Shown here piece by piece: positions 16,833-25,181 of a stretch of 47,767 nt of DNA. Source of the stretch: Bryobacteraceae bacterium CoA2 C42 (GTDB lineage: Bacteria > Acidobacteriota > Terriglobia > Bryobacterales > Bryobacteraceae); NCBI GenBank assembly GCA_019931245.1, contig JAINDL010000048.1, forward strand, positions 1 to 47,767, written 5' to 3'. The position numbers were made by a program, and so were the translations under genes. The notes beneath the pieces are model-generated. The model saw only the letters and a list, made by a program, of their open reading frames with translations. It searched no databases and was not told the DNA's origin. The stretch's first letter is position 1; each line of letters opens with the position of its first letter.

Positions 16833-17782
16833 GCAATCTCTCCCTGTTCGCCGCCGAACCCTCGCCGCTCGCCGCCAAGCTGGCGCGCCTCGCTGCCCGC
16901 GGCATCCTGATCGGCGGCAGCTCCTGGAAGTACGAAGGCTGGCTCGGCCAGATCTACACCCCGGAGCGCTACTTCACCCGCGGCAAATTCTCGGCCAAGA
17001 AGTTCGAAGACACCTGCCTCGCCGAGTACGCCGAAACCTTCCCCGTTGTCTGCGGCGACTTCAGCTTCTATCAATTCCCCTCCACCGCCTTCTGGGCCAA
17101 ACTCTTTGCGAGCGCCCCGGACTCTTTGCGCTTTGCCTTCAAGGTGCCCGAAGAGATCACCGTCAAGGCCTTTCCCGCCCACCCCCGTTATGGCCACCGC
17201 GCCGGCCTCAACAACCCGAACTTCCTCGACTTCGCGCTCTTCGAGCAGATGTTTCTCGCCCCGCTGCAACCCTACGCCGGCCGCACCGTCGCGCTCATCT
17301 TCGAGTTCGGCCAGATGTCGCGCAAAACCATGCCCGACGTCGAAGCGTTCCTTGAAAAACTCGTCCCGTTTCTAGAAAAACTGCCCGCCGGCCCCCACTA
17401 CTCGGTCGAGCTGCGCAACGCCGAGTTCCTCACCCCCGCCTACTTCGCCGCGCTGCGCGATCACGGCGTCGCCCACGTCTTCAACGCCTGGACCCGCATG
17501 CCGGAACTCCCCGCGCAAACCGCCCTGCCCGACGCCCACACCGCCCGCTTCACCGTCGTCCGGGCGCTCCTGCGCCAGGGCCGCTCCTACGAAGACGCCG
17601 TCAAAACCTTCTCGCCCTACGACCGCCTCCAGGATCCCAACCCCGCCGCCCGCGACGCCCTCCGCGCCCTCATCAACCGCTCGCTCCGCCTCGGGCAACC
17701 CGCCAGCATTTTCGTCAATAATCGTTTCGAGGGCAATGCGCCCGCCACCATCGAAGCCCTAGTGGAGGAGATCGACCTATGA
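16829..17782 (+). CDS. DUF72 family protein
   Basis: A 317-residue TIM-barrel-like DUF72 protein (YecE family). Diagnostic segments are IGGSSWKYEGW near residue 30, the RYFTRGKF... and FYQFPS region, FAFKVPEEIT, and the C-terminal IFVNNRFEGNAP. The biochemical function is unknown. The GTG at 16829 is taken as the start because it overlaps the stop of the preceding gene and conserved sequence begins soon after; the open frame upstream is antisense-like, Arg-rich sequence. The 3' end overlaps the sulfatase start by ATGA. Confidence 0.92.
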   Translation: MSNLSLFAAEPSPLAAKLARLAARGILIGGSSWKYEGWLGQIYTPERYFTRGKFSAKKFEDTCLAEYAETFPVVCGDFSFYQFPSTAFWAKLFASAPDSLRFAFKVPEEITVKAFPAHPRYGHRAGLNNPNFLDFALFEQMFLAPLQPYAGRTVALIFEFGQMSRKTMPDVEAFLEKLVPFLEKLPAGPHYSVELRNAEFLTPAYFAALRDHGVAHVFNAWTRMPELPAQTALPDAHTARFTVVRALLRQGRSYEDAVKTFSPYDRLQDPNPAARDALRALINRSLRLGQPASIFVNNRFEGNAPATIEALVEEIDL

Positions 17783-19221
17783 TTTCGCGACGAGAACTGC
17801 TGGCCGCCCCGGCCCTCTACCAGCGCGTCCCCGCCCGCCGCAACGTGCTGTTCCTCATGGCCGACCAGCACCGCGCCGACTGCCTCGGCCCCACCGCCCA
17901 CACCCCTAACCTCGATCGCCTCGCCCGCGATGGCGCCCGCTTCGTCAACGCCTACTCCTCCACCCCCACCTGCACCCCCGCCCGCGCCTGCCTGCTCACC
18001 GGCCTCTCCCCCTGGAACCACGGCATGCTCGCCTACGGCCGCATCGCCGCCCGGTATCCCTACGAAATGCCGCGGGCCCTCAACGATCTCGGCTACTTCA
18101 CGGCCGCCATCGGCAAGCTCCACTACTCGCCGCAGCGCCACCTCCACGGCTACCAGATGGCCCTGCTCGATGAAAGCAGCCGCGTCGAAAGCCCCGACTT
18201 CCGCAGCGACTACCGCAGCTGGTTCGCCTCCCAGGCCCCGCTCCTCAACCCGGACGCGACCGGCGTCGGCTTCAACGACTACAACGCCAAACCCTACGTC
18301 CTGCCCGAACGGCTCCACCCCACGCGCTGGACCGCCGACTGCGCCGTCAATTTCCTTGAAAGCTACCAGCGCCCCGAACCCTTCTTCCTGAAGGTCTCCT
18401 TCGCCCGGCCCCACAGCCCCTACGACCCGCCGCAGCGCTGGATGGACTTCCACAAAGACCGTCCGCTGCCCGCCGCCGACGTCGCCCCGTGGGCCGACCG
18501 CCACCGCGCCCGCAACACGAGCAAGAACGATATCTGGCGCGGCGAGATGGGCGCGGCCACCGTGCGCGAATCCCGGCAGGGCTACTGGGGCGCCGTCTCT
18601 TTCATCGACGAACAAATCGGCCGCATCCTCGCCACTCTCGACGAGCGCGGCCTCGCCGGCAACACCCTGGTGATCTATACCTCCGACCACGGCGACATGC
18701 TTGGCGATCATCACCTCTGGCGGAAGTCCTACGCCTACGAAGGCTCGGCCCGCGTGCCGATGATCGTCCGCCTGCCGGGCGCGCCCCGCGGCCAGACCAT
18801 CACCCAACCCGTCGAACTCCGCGACATCTTCCCCACTGTCCTCGACGCCGCCGAAGCCACCCCCGCCCGGCCCCTCGACGGCCGCTCTCTGCTCGACCTC
18901 GTCCGCGGCCGCACCGCCGGCTGGCGCGAATGGATCGACCTCGAACACGGCGTCTGCTACGACAACTCGAACCAGTGGACCGCCCTCACCGATGGCCGTA
19001 CCAAATACATCTTCCACTCCTTCACCGGCGAAGAGCAGCTGTTCGATCTCACCACCGACCGCGCCGAACTCCGCAACCGCACCGACGATACGGCGCGGCT
19101 CCGCCTATGGCGCGGCCGCATGATTGCCCATCTCGAAGCCCGCGGCGAAGCCTGGGTCAAGGGCGGCCAGCTCGCCACCCGCGAAAAAATGGTCCAGTAT
19201 TCGCCGCTCTATCCCCGCTAG
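17779..19221 (+). CDS. Type I sulfatase, Tat-like signal
   Basis: A 480-residue arylsulfatase-family enzyme that removes sulfate esters. The formylglycine motif is CTPAR followed by ACLLTG (Cys about residue 71), with metal ligands in FLMADQHRADCLG and TSDHGDMLGDH, and an active-site His/Lys region in IGKLHY. The N terminus MISRRELLAAPAL has a twin-arginine pattern, consistent with folding and Cys maturation before export. No maturase (FGE or anSME) is in the window; the radical SAM gene at 30218 does not look like anSME. It is the last gene of the GGT-DUF72-sulfatase transcript. Confidence 0.94.
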   Translation: MISRRELLAAPALYQRVPARRNVLFLMADQHRADCLGPTAHTPNLDRLARDGARFVNAYSSTPTCTPARACLLTGLSPWNHGMLAYGRIAARYPYEMPRALNDLGYFTAAIGKLHYSPQRHLHGYQMALLDESSRVESPDFRSDYRSWFASQAPLLNPDATGVGFNDYNAKPYVLPERLHPTRWTADCAVNFLESYQRPEPFFLKVSFARPHSPYDPPQRWMDFHKDRPLPAADVAPWADRHRARNTSKNDIWRGEMGAATVRESRQGYWGAVSFIDEQIGRILATLDERGLAGNTLVIYTSDHGDMLGDHHLWRKSYAYEGSARVPMIVRLPGAPRGQTITQPVELRDIFPTVLDAAEATPARPLDGRSLLDLVRGRTAGWREWIDLEHGVCYDNSNQWTALTDGRTKYIFHSFTGEEQLFDLTTDRAELRNRTDDTARLRLWRGRMIAHLEARGEAWVKGGQLATREKMVQYSPLYPR

Positions 19222-19352
19222 CGCAGCCGCGCCGCGCCCGGCATCCCCGCAAGGGCCCGGCCACTCGCCAGACCGTCACGAGCGCCACCGGCCGGCCCAT
19301 CATCCGCCGCCAGCCAGGCCGCACCAAGCAACGCCCGCAAGCCAATACCCCG
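19222..19352. other. Intergenic 131 bp between convergent sulfatase and SDR, with a short repeat
   Basis: No gene is seen. The about 28-base stretch around 19211 (spanning the sulfatase stop, core CCCCGCTAGCGC) recurs around 19346 across the SDR stop, about 135 bp apart. Both gene ends therefore lie in near-identical sequence. The core contains the palindrome GCTAGC. Confidence 0.5.
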
Positions 19353-20105
19353 CTAGCGCCGCCGCCACCGCCCGTCGACAAACTCGGCTTCGGCCTCCCG
19401 CCACGGGCCAAACTTACACGCCATCTGCCCGCCGTCCACCAGCAGCGTTGTCCCCGTGATGTAGCTCGCCCAGTCGCTGGCTAGAAACACGGCCGCCTTG
19501 GCCACCTCCTCCGGCTCCCCGCCGCGGCCCATCGGAATCGCCCGAAAATACTCCTTAATCACGGACTCCGTGTTGAACGCCTCCGCCGTCAGCCGCGTCC
19601 GGATCAGCCCCGGATTCACCGCGTTCACGCGGATCCCATACGGCCCCAACTCATTGGCCGCCGTGTGCACAATCCCCAGCACCCCGGCCTTGGTCGCGTT
19701 GTAGGCGATCAGGTTCTCCTCGCCGTCATACGAGTTGGTCGAGGCGGTCAGCACAATCGCGCCGGGCCGGCCCGCCGCCCGCATCCGCCCCGCCGCCGCC
19801 TGCAGCGTCTCAAACGCCGCCGTCAGGTTCAGCGTCACCGTCTTGTCCCACACCTCGCGCGTCGTCTCGGCAATCGGCCGCACAAACGCCGTCCCCGCGT
19901 TGATCATCACGATATCCGGCGCCGGGCCGGCCGCAAACGCCGCCTCCAGGCTCCCCCGGTCCGTCACGTTCACCGGGGGCGAGGACTCCAGGTCAAAAAC
20001 GGTTACCGCCGCGCCGCACGCACTAAGCGTCTGCGCCATCGCGCGGCCGATGCCGTGGGCGCCGCCGGTCACGATAGCATGCCGGCCGGAGAGATCAATC
20101 TGCAT
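19353..20105 (-). CDS. SDR-family oxidoreductase
   Basis: A 250-residue short-chain dehydrogenase/reductase. It has the Rossmann motif TGGAHGIG (about residues 14-21), NAG, the catalytic Ser in LTASTNSYDG, YNATK (YxxxK, with Tyr about 150) and PGLIRT, then the closing ITGTTLLVDGG. It is an NAD(P)-dependent alcohol or sugar oxidoreductase of unknown substrate; its position between two sulfatases suggests a role in sugar use (inference). It is divergent from the second sulfatase, with 24 bases between starts, and convergent with the first across 131 bases. Confidence 0.93.
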   Translation of the reverse strand: MQIDLSGRHAIVTGGAHGIGRAMAQTLSACGAAVTVFDLESSPPVNVTDRGSLEAAFAAGPAPDIVMINAGTAFVRPIAETTREVWDKTVTLNLTAAFETLQAAAGRMRAAGRPGAIVLTASTNSYDGEENLIAYNATKAGVLGIVHTAANELGPYGIRVNAVNPGLIRTRLTAEAFNTESVIKEYFRAIPMGRGGEPEEVAKAAVFLASDWASYITGTTLLVDGGQMACKFGPWREAEAEFVDGRWRRR

Positions 20106-20129
20106 CTTCCTACGCTATCCTGTTCGCTG

Positions 20130-21458
20130 ATGCCCGGTCTAACCCGGCGAGGCTTTCTCGCCACCCCCGCCGCCCTCGCCCCGCCCGCCCCGGCGCCCGC
20201 TCCACCCAATATCGTCTTTCTCATCTCCGACGACCATACCGCCGCCGACCTCGGCTGCTACGGCAACGCCCATATCCACACCCCCCACCTCGACCGCCTC
20301 GCCGCCCGCGGCGCCCGCTTTGCAAACTGCTTCGTCACCTCGCCGCAGTGCAGCCCCAACCGCTCCGCCCTCTTCACCGGCTCGACGGCCCACACCACCA
20401 ACACCTCCCGGCTCCATACCCCCATGCCACCCTGGGAGAAGACCTTCCTCGACTCGCTCAAAGAGCGCGGCTACCACACCGGCGCCTACCGCAAAATCCA
20501 CCAGGGCGAAGCCTTCAACCGCCGCTTCGACTTCTACCGCCCCAACCCCGCCGCCTCCTTCGCCGAGTTCTTCGACCAGCGGCCCGCCCACCAGCCCTTC
20601 TTCCTCCACATCGGCTTCACCGACCCCCACCGCCCCTACCGCCCCAACGCCTTCCAACCGCCCCACGACCGCGCCAAAGTCCGCCTGCCCAACTTCCTGC
20701 CCGATACCCCCGAAATCCGCGAAGACCTCGGCCTCTACGCCGACTACATCGCCCGCATGGACGCCGAATGCGGCCAACTGCTCGACCTGCTCACCGCCCG
20801 CGGCCTCGCCCACAACACCATCGTCTTCTTCACCGCCGATAACGGCATGCCCTTTCCCGGCGCCAAAGGCACCTGCTACGACCCCGGCCTCCACGTCCCG
20901 CTCCTCGTCCACTGGCCCGGCAAGCCCCCGGGGGGCGTCCATCCGCATCTCATCTCCCACGTCGACCTCCCGGCCACGTGGCTCGATCTCGCCGGCGCGC
21001 CCGCGCTCCCCAAAATGCAGGGCCGCAGCTTCCGTGGTCTCCTGGACGGCTCCGGCTACCAACCCCGCGATGCCGTCTTCAGCGAACGCAACTGGCACGA
21101 CAACTTCGACCCCATCCGCAGCATCCGGACCACCCGCCACAAGCTCATCTTCAACGCCGCCCCCCACTTCCCCTACCGCCCCGCCTGGGACCTCGCCGAT
21201 AGCCTGACCTGGAAAAGCTACCAGCATCTGGCCCGCCAAGGCCGGCTCTCCGCCGTCCACAACCGGCTCCTTCAACCGGCCCGCCCCATGGTCGAACTCT
21301 ACGACCTCGCCGCCGACCCCGACGAGTTCCGAAACCTCGCCGGCCGCCCCGAACACGCCGCAATTCAAGTTGAACTGCAGAAAAAGCTGGGCGAATGGAT
21401 GGAGCAAACCTACGATTTCCTCCCGCCATCGGCCTCCGGTTGGCCCGCCCGGCTCTAG
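20130..21458 (+). CDS. Type I sulfatase (heparan-like/choline-sulfatase type), Tat-like signal
   Basis: A 442-residue sulfatase with N-terminal TRRGFLATPAALA (twin-arginine pattern), metal-binding FLISDDHTAADLGCYG, formylglycine motif CSPNR in SPQCSPNRSALFTG (Cys about residue 72), KIHQG, and TADNGMPFPG. The C-terminal LYDLAADPDEFRNLAG is the usual closing motif of this group. ATG 20130 is chosen because the signal begins there. Two sulfatases separated by an SDR suggest a small sulfated-glycan utilisation locus, although no glycoside hydrolase or transporter is present. Confidence 0.93.
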   Translation: MPGLTRRGFLATPAALAPPAPAPAPPNIVFLISDDHTAADLGCYGNAHIHTPHLDRLAARGARFANCFVTSPQCSPNRSALFTGSTAHTTNTSRLHTPMPPWEKTFLDSLKERGYHTGAYRKIHQGEAFNRRFDFYRPNPAASFAEFFDQRPAHQPFFLHIGFTDPHRPYRPNAFQPPHDRAKVRLPNFLPDTPEIREDLGLYADYIARMDAECGQLLDLLTARGLAHNTIVFFTADNGMPFPGAKGTCYDPGLHVPLLVHWPGKPPGGVHPHLISHVDLPATWLDLAGAPALPKMQGRSFRGLLDGSGYQPRDAVFSERNWHDNFDPIRSIRTTRHKLIFNAAPHFPYRPAWDLADSLTWKSYQHLARQGRLSAVHNRLLQPARPMVELYDLAADPDEFRNLAGRPEHAAIQVELQKKLGEWMEQTYDFLPPSASGWPARL

Positions 21459-21466
21459 TATTCACC

Positions 21467-21495
21467 TTGACGGGGGAGGCAAACGGTGATAGCGT
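21467..21495 (+). promoter_or_regulatory. Candidate sigma-70 promoter for the M23 peptidase gene
   Basis: TTGACG (21467-21472) is followed after 17 bases by TAGCGT (21490-21495). The -35 box is near consensus; the -10 box matches only three positions. It lies just after the sulfatase stop in one of the few longer gaps (107 bases) on this strand. Confidence 0.35.
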
Positions 21496-21565
21496 CGAAA
21501 TTGGGTTATTCCCATGGACATCGCCCTGTTTCGCCATGTCCCATGCTAGTGACTTTTTATCGAGC

Positions 21566-22456
21566 ATGAAACAACCACATTTCGTTGTCGTCATCGCCCA
21601 TTCCGTTCATGGACGCCTCCGCCGGGTGCACTTGTCTCACACGGTTCTGTACACGGTTCTTGGTCTGGCCGCAGTGGGGTGCTTTACAGTCGCCGGGTTC
21701 GTCGCTTCGTATGCCCGGATGGCGTGGAAAGTCGCCAATTACAACAACTTACGCGACGAGGTGAGTTCGCTCCAGCGCCGCTATCAGGATCTGCAGAAGT
21801 CCTCCGAACAGACCCGGGAGCAGTTGGCCACCCTGCAGATTCTCGCCTCGGAGGTCTCGACCGCCTACGGCATTAAGGAACGCATGGCCGGTCCGCGGTC
21901 CCTGGTGGGCGAAGGCAAACTGATGCCGACGTTCCAGGAATCGATTGAGCAGTACGATCTGCTGCGCTCCACCCGCCTGTTCAACCCCGGCACCCGCCGC
22001 ATCAATCAGATGTGGCAGCAAAACGTGGTTCCGAGCATCTGGCCCACCAACGGCCGCCTGCTCAGCTCCTTCGGCGCCCGGTCCGACCCCTTTACCGGTG
22101 GTTCGGCCTTCCACGCCGGCGTCGATATCTCCTGCCCCACGGGTACCCCCATCAAAGTGGCCGCCGATGGCATTGTCCGCTCCGCGCAGTGGGGCGGAGC
22201 CTACGGCAAGCTCATCGTGATTTCGCACGGCGGGGGCCTCGAAACCTACTACGCCCATCTGTCCGGCTTTGAGGTGATTCCTGGTCAGGAGGTGCGTCGC
22301 GGCCAGATCATCGCGCGCAGCGGCAGCACCGGGCGGTCCACTTCGCCCCATCTGCACTACGAAGTCCGGCAGGGCGGAGCGCCGGTGAACCCGTACAAAT
22401 ACCTCGCCAAGTCGCTGGTTCTCAAATCGTCCGTGCAAAAGGACCTGCCTTTCTAA
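21566..22456 (+). CDS. Membrane-anchored M23 peptidase (LytM-type)
   Basis: A 296-residue cell-wall peptidase with a short cytoplasmic start, one membrane segment (about residues 27-48), a coiled-coil-prone stretch (LRDEVSSLQRRYQDLQKSSEQ..., about 57-90) and a C-terminal M23 domain. Zinc ligands are in HAGVDI and HLHYEV, with TYYAHLSG and GSTGRSTSPH between. The architecture is that of EnvC/NlpD/MepM-like endopeptidases that cut peptidoglycan crosslinks, or of degenerate regulators; the ligands look intact here. ATG 21536 (ten codons earlier) is an alternative start. Confidence 0.92.
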   Translation: MKQPHFVVVIAHSVHGRLRRVHLSHTVLYTVLGLAAVGCFTVAGFVASYARMAWKVANYNNLRDEVSSLQRRYQDLQKSSEQTREQLATLQILASEVSTAYGIKERMAGPRSLVGEGKLMPTFQESIEQYDLLRSTRLFNPGTRRINQMWQQNVVPSIWPTNGRLLSSFGARSDPFTGGSAFHAGVDISCPTGTPIKVAADGIVRSAQWGGAYGKLIVISHGGGLETYYAHLSGFEVIPGQEVRRGQIIARSGSTGRSTSPHLHYEVRQGGAPVNPYKYLAKSLVLKSSVQKDLPF

Positions 22457-22492
22457 TAGAATCATCGAGGGTTGTAGAAGGGCCCCTATACG

Positions 22493-23518
22493 ATGAAATC
22501 GAACTCTTTGCGCATCTTGGCCGCCTCCGGAGCGGCGCTGTTACTCGTTGCCGCTGCTTACCGTACGGAGACGCCCCGCGTTATGTCCGACACCGCCACG
22601 GCGTTTCTCGCCTCCCTGTCCGCCGAACAGCGCGGCAAGGCCGTCTTCGCCTTTGCAGACGACGAACGGCTCAACTGGCACTTTATCCCGAAGGTCCGCA
22701 AGGGCCTGCCGCTCAAACAGATGGGCCACGAGCAGCGCGCCCTCGCCCATGCGCTCCTCAGCGCCGGCCTCTCCCAGCAGGGCTACATCAAGGCCACCAG
22801 CATTATGAGCCTTGAAGACATTCTCCGGCAGCTTGAAAAGGACACCACCGGCCGCCGCGATCCCGAACAGTACTTCTTCTCCATCTTCGGCACCCCCACC
22901 GAAAACGGCACCTGGGGCTATCGCGTCGAAGGTCACCACCTCGCTCTGAACTGGACCATCGTCAAGAATCGCGTTGCCTCGAGCCCCATGTTCTTCGGCA
23001 CCAACCCCGCCGAAATCAAGGAAGGGCCGCGCAAAGGCCTCCGTGTCCTCGGCCGCGAAGAGGACCTTGGCCGCGCCCTGCGCGTGGCACTGACGCCGGA
23101 GCAGGCCAAAACCGCCGTCGTCTCCGAGACCGCCTACAAAGACATCTTCACCATGGCCGACCGCAAAGCCGCCCTCAAAGGCCAGCCCAACGGCCTCTCC
23201 GCCACGAAGATGAACGCCCAGCAGCGCGCCCTGCTCGCCGCCCTGCTCGACGAATACGCCGCGAACGTTCCCGAACAGGCCGCCGCCACCCGCGCCGCGC
23301 AAATCAAAGCGGCCGGCAACAAGCTGTTCTTCGCCTGGGCCGGCGCGCCCGGCAAGGGCGAAGGCCACTACTATCGCGTCCAGGGCCCGACCTTCCTGGT
23401 CGAGTACGACAACACCCAGAACGGCAACAACCACGTCCACTCCGTCTGGCGTGATCTGGCCGGCGACTTCGGCTACGATCTGCTCGGCGATCACATCCAG
23501 GCGAGCCATAGCAAGTAA
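22493..23518 (+). CDS. DUF3500 domain protein, exported
   Basis: A 341-residue protein with a signal peptide (MKSNSLRILAASGAALLLVAAAY). Recognisable DUF3500 features are LSAEQRGKAVFAF, WHFIPK, KGLPLKQM, QYFFSIFGTP, WGYRVEGHHLALN, and the C-terminal GHYYRVQGPTFLVEYDNTQNGNNHVHSVWRD. The role of the family is unknown; the paired His residues in EGHHLALN and NNHVHSVWRD suggest metal binding (inference). It lies 36 bases after the M23 gene with a GAAGGG-like ribosome site. Confidence 0.9.
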   Translation: MKSNSLRILAASGAALLLVAAAYRTETPRVMSDTATAFLASLSAEQRGKAVFAFADDERLNWHFIPKVRKGLPLKQMGHEQRALAHALLSAGLSQQGYIKATSIMSLEDILRQLEKDTTGRRDPEQYFFSIFGTPTENGTWGYRVEGHHLALNWTIVKNRVASSPMFFGTNPAEIKEGPRKGLRVLGREEDLGRALRVALTPEQAKTAVVSETAYKDIFTMADRKAALKGQPNGLSATKMNAQQRALLAALLDEYAANVPEQAAATRAAQIKAAGNKLFFAWAGAPGKGEGHYYRVQGPTFLVEYDNTQNGNNHVHSVWRDLAGDFGYDLLGDHIQASHSK

Positions 23519-23537
23519 GCCAAGCTAAACTGGTGTT

Positions 23538-24620
23538 ATGCCTTCCCGCCGCGCGTTCCTCGCCCTGATGAGCGCGCGGCCCCTGCTCTCCGCCGCGGGC
23601 AAGGGGCAGGAGTCCCCCGGCGACATGAAGCGGTTTCTCGACGCGGCGACCGAATTCGAAGTCGTCCGCATGACGGGAACCGACTACGAGAGTATTCTCC
23701 CGTCCAACACCGGCCGCGCCGTCTCCCGCCGCGCCGAATTCTTCCTCTGCGCCTCCAACCGCGGCCAGGGCATGCAGGCCTACCGGATCGACGTCAAAAC
23801 CGGCAAGACCCGCCAACTGACCGAACTGGCCGCGCTCGAACCGGAAACCATGACCCTCGCCGGCAACGACCGCTGGCTCTACGCCATCGACGGCGTCCGC
23901 CTGCTCCAGATCAATCTCGGCAGCCTGCGCGAACGGCAGTTGGCCGAGTTATCCGGCAGCGCCCGCAAACTCAGCGTCTCCGAGGACGGCCTCAACGCCG
24001 TCTACGCCGAAAAAGCCGGCGACCGGACCCGCCTTCGCTTTCTCCCCACCGGCAAGCCCGTGCCCCAGACCGTGGCCGAATTCGCCGGCACGCTCACCGA
24101 AGTCGGCGTCCGGCCCCGGCGCGCCGGACTCTTCTACGTCCACGACAACGTTCTCTCCCTCGCCAGTTTCGACGGCCGCGAAAACCGCGAATTGAAGACC
24201 CCGCCCGGCCAGGTGCTCGAAGCCCAGTGGTCGCCCGACGGCCGGGCTATTCTCTACCTCCATAAACCGGAGGGCGAGGGCAAACTCAACGAAATTAGAG
24301 AAATCGTGCCCGACACCAATACGGACACCCTGCTGTCGAAAACCAGCCAGTTCGTCCGCTTCGCCCCCAACGGCGACGCCTCCGTGTTCCTCGGCGCCTC
24401 CGGCAGCAAAGCCCAACCGACGCTCCTGCTCCTGCTCCGCTCCGTCCGCCGCGAGTTGACCGTCTGCGAGCACAAATGCTCCGACGCCCGCCTCGCCAAC
24501 CCCACCTTTGCCCCCAACTCCCAGCGCATCTTCTTCCAAACCGACCGCCACGGCAAAATGGTCATTTACTCGATGGTCGTCGACCGCCTCGTCGATCCTA
24601 CCGAAGAACCCGCGCAATAG
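23538..24620 (+). CDS. Exported beta-propeller protein, oligogalacturonate-lyase-like
   Basis: A 360-residue protein with twin-arginine-like start (PSRRAFLALMSARPLLSAAG) and repeated WD40/TolB-like blades, for example SEDGLNAVYAE, SPDGRAILYLH, and APNSQRIFFQTD. The overall pattern, including SNRGQGMQAYRIDVKTGKTRQLTEL, resembles the seven-bladed oligogalacturonate lyase family (PL22), but the catalytic residues were not confirmed by eye, so it could be a non-enzymatic relative. It is 19 bases after DUF3500, and a perfect 8-bp hairpin starts at its stop codon. Confidence 0.75.
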   Translation: MPSRRAFLALMSARPLLSAAGKGQESPGDMKRFLDAATEFEVVRMTGTDYESILPSNTGRAVSRRAEFFLCASNRGQGMQAYRIDVKTGKTRQLTELAALEPETMTLAGNDRWLYAIDGVRLLQINLGSLRERQLAELSGSARKLSVSEDGLNAVYAEKAGDRTRLRFLPTGKPVPQTVAEFAGTLTEVGVRPRRAGLFYVHDNVLSLASFDGRENRELKTPPGQVLEAQWSPDGRAILYLHKPEGEGKLNEIREIVPDTNTDTLLSKTSQFVRFAPNGDASVFLGASGSKAQPTLLLLLRSVRRELTVCEHKCSDARLANPTFAPNSQRIFFQTDRHGKMVIYSMVVDRLVDPTEEPAQ

Positions 24621-24651
24621 CTATCCGGCCTGTAGGTCATAGACCGGATAG
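24621..24651 (+). other. Inverted repeat directly after the propeller gene
   Basis: CTATCCGG (24621-24628) pairs with CCGGATAG (24644-24651). One mismatch and about four further pairs extend the stem inward. There is no T run after it, so a rho-independent terminator is unlikely; an RNA-processing site, an operator or an attenuator for the following Hpt gene are possible. Confidence 0.5.
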
Positions 24652-24656
24652 AACCG

Positions 24657-24713
24657 ATGGCACTTGCGATGTTCAGGAATTTATTCAAAACTCAGAGCAA
24701 GAGGTCGAAATGA
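24657..24713 (+). CDS. Possible 18-codon leader ORF before the Hpt gene
   Basis: ATG at 24657 opens an 18-residue frame (MALAMFRNLFKTQSKRSK) ending in TGA at 24711-24713, overlapping the Hpt start by ATGA. The peptide is basic. The ribosome site is weak (GGATAG about 5 bases upstream). Placement between a hairpin and a coupled start is what a translational leader would look like, but the ORF is short enough to be chance. Confidence 0.3.
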   Translation: MALAMFRNLFKTQSKRSK

Positions 24714-25138
24714 GGATCGGGGAAGGGTTGCTCAGGCCGCCTTCGAGTTGTCCCCGCTCTTCCGAGGAGCCTTCTTTGCACTTTTCATCCCAAATCCAAC
24801 GTCTGAACTGTGCCGTGGCGCTAGAGCGTCTTGGGGGAGATGAGCAACTGCTGTGTGAAGTCGCGCAACTGTTCTTGGCCGAATGTCCGGAACTCGTTTC
24901 GCAGGTTCGTGCGGCCGTAGCCGACGGTAGCGCCGAAGCCCTGCAACACGCGGCGCACAGCTTGAAAGGTTCGGTTTCTAATTTTGGCGCCGAGGCCGCC
25001 TCCAACGCGGCTCTCGCGCTCGAAATGATGGGACGCACCGGGCAGTTGAGTCAGGCCGAAATCGGCCTTGCCGCACTCGAACAGGCCTTGGCCTATATCC
25101 AACCCGCGCTCGAAGAGTTGGCCGCTCACGTGGAATAA
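24710..25138 (+). CDS. Stand-alone Hpt (histidine phosphotransfer) protein
   Basis: A 142-residue protein consisting of about 40 unconserved residues followed by an Hpt four-helix domain. The phospho-accepting His is in HAAHSLKGSVSNFGA (about residue 84, HxLKG). Hpt proteins relay phosphate between a hybrid kinase receiver and a response regulator; no kinase or regulator gene is adjacent, so the partners are unknown. ATG 24710 has GAGG 5-6 bases upstream. The upstream gap holds a hairpin and a possible leader ORF. Confidence 0.88.
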   Translation: MRIGEGLLRPPSSCPRSSEEPSLHFSSQIQRLNCAVALERLGGDEQLLCEVAQLFLAECPELVSQVRAAVADGSAEALQHAAHSLKGSVSNFGAEAASNAALALEMMGRTGQLSQAEIGLAALEQALAYIQPALEELAAHVE

Positions 25139-25142
25139 TTCC

Positions 25143-25170
25143 TTGGAGAAGCCCCCCCGTTTGCTATAGT
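25143..25170 (+). promoter_or_regulatory. Candidate sigma-70 promoter before the MqnD-like gene
   Basis: TTGGAG (25143-25148), a 16-base spacer and TATAGT (25165-25170). Transcription would start near 25177, very close to the gene start, so the mRNA would be nearly leaderless if this is the promoter used. Confidence 0.4.
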
Positions 25171-25181
25171 AAAGGGTGCCT

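Noticed and set aside
24655-24675. Sigma-54 promoter beginning TGGCAC before the Hpt gene
   Set aside because: The -12 element is not at the required spacing (TGGCAC is followed directly by TTGCG).
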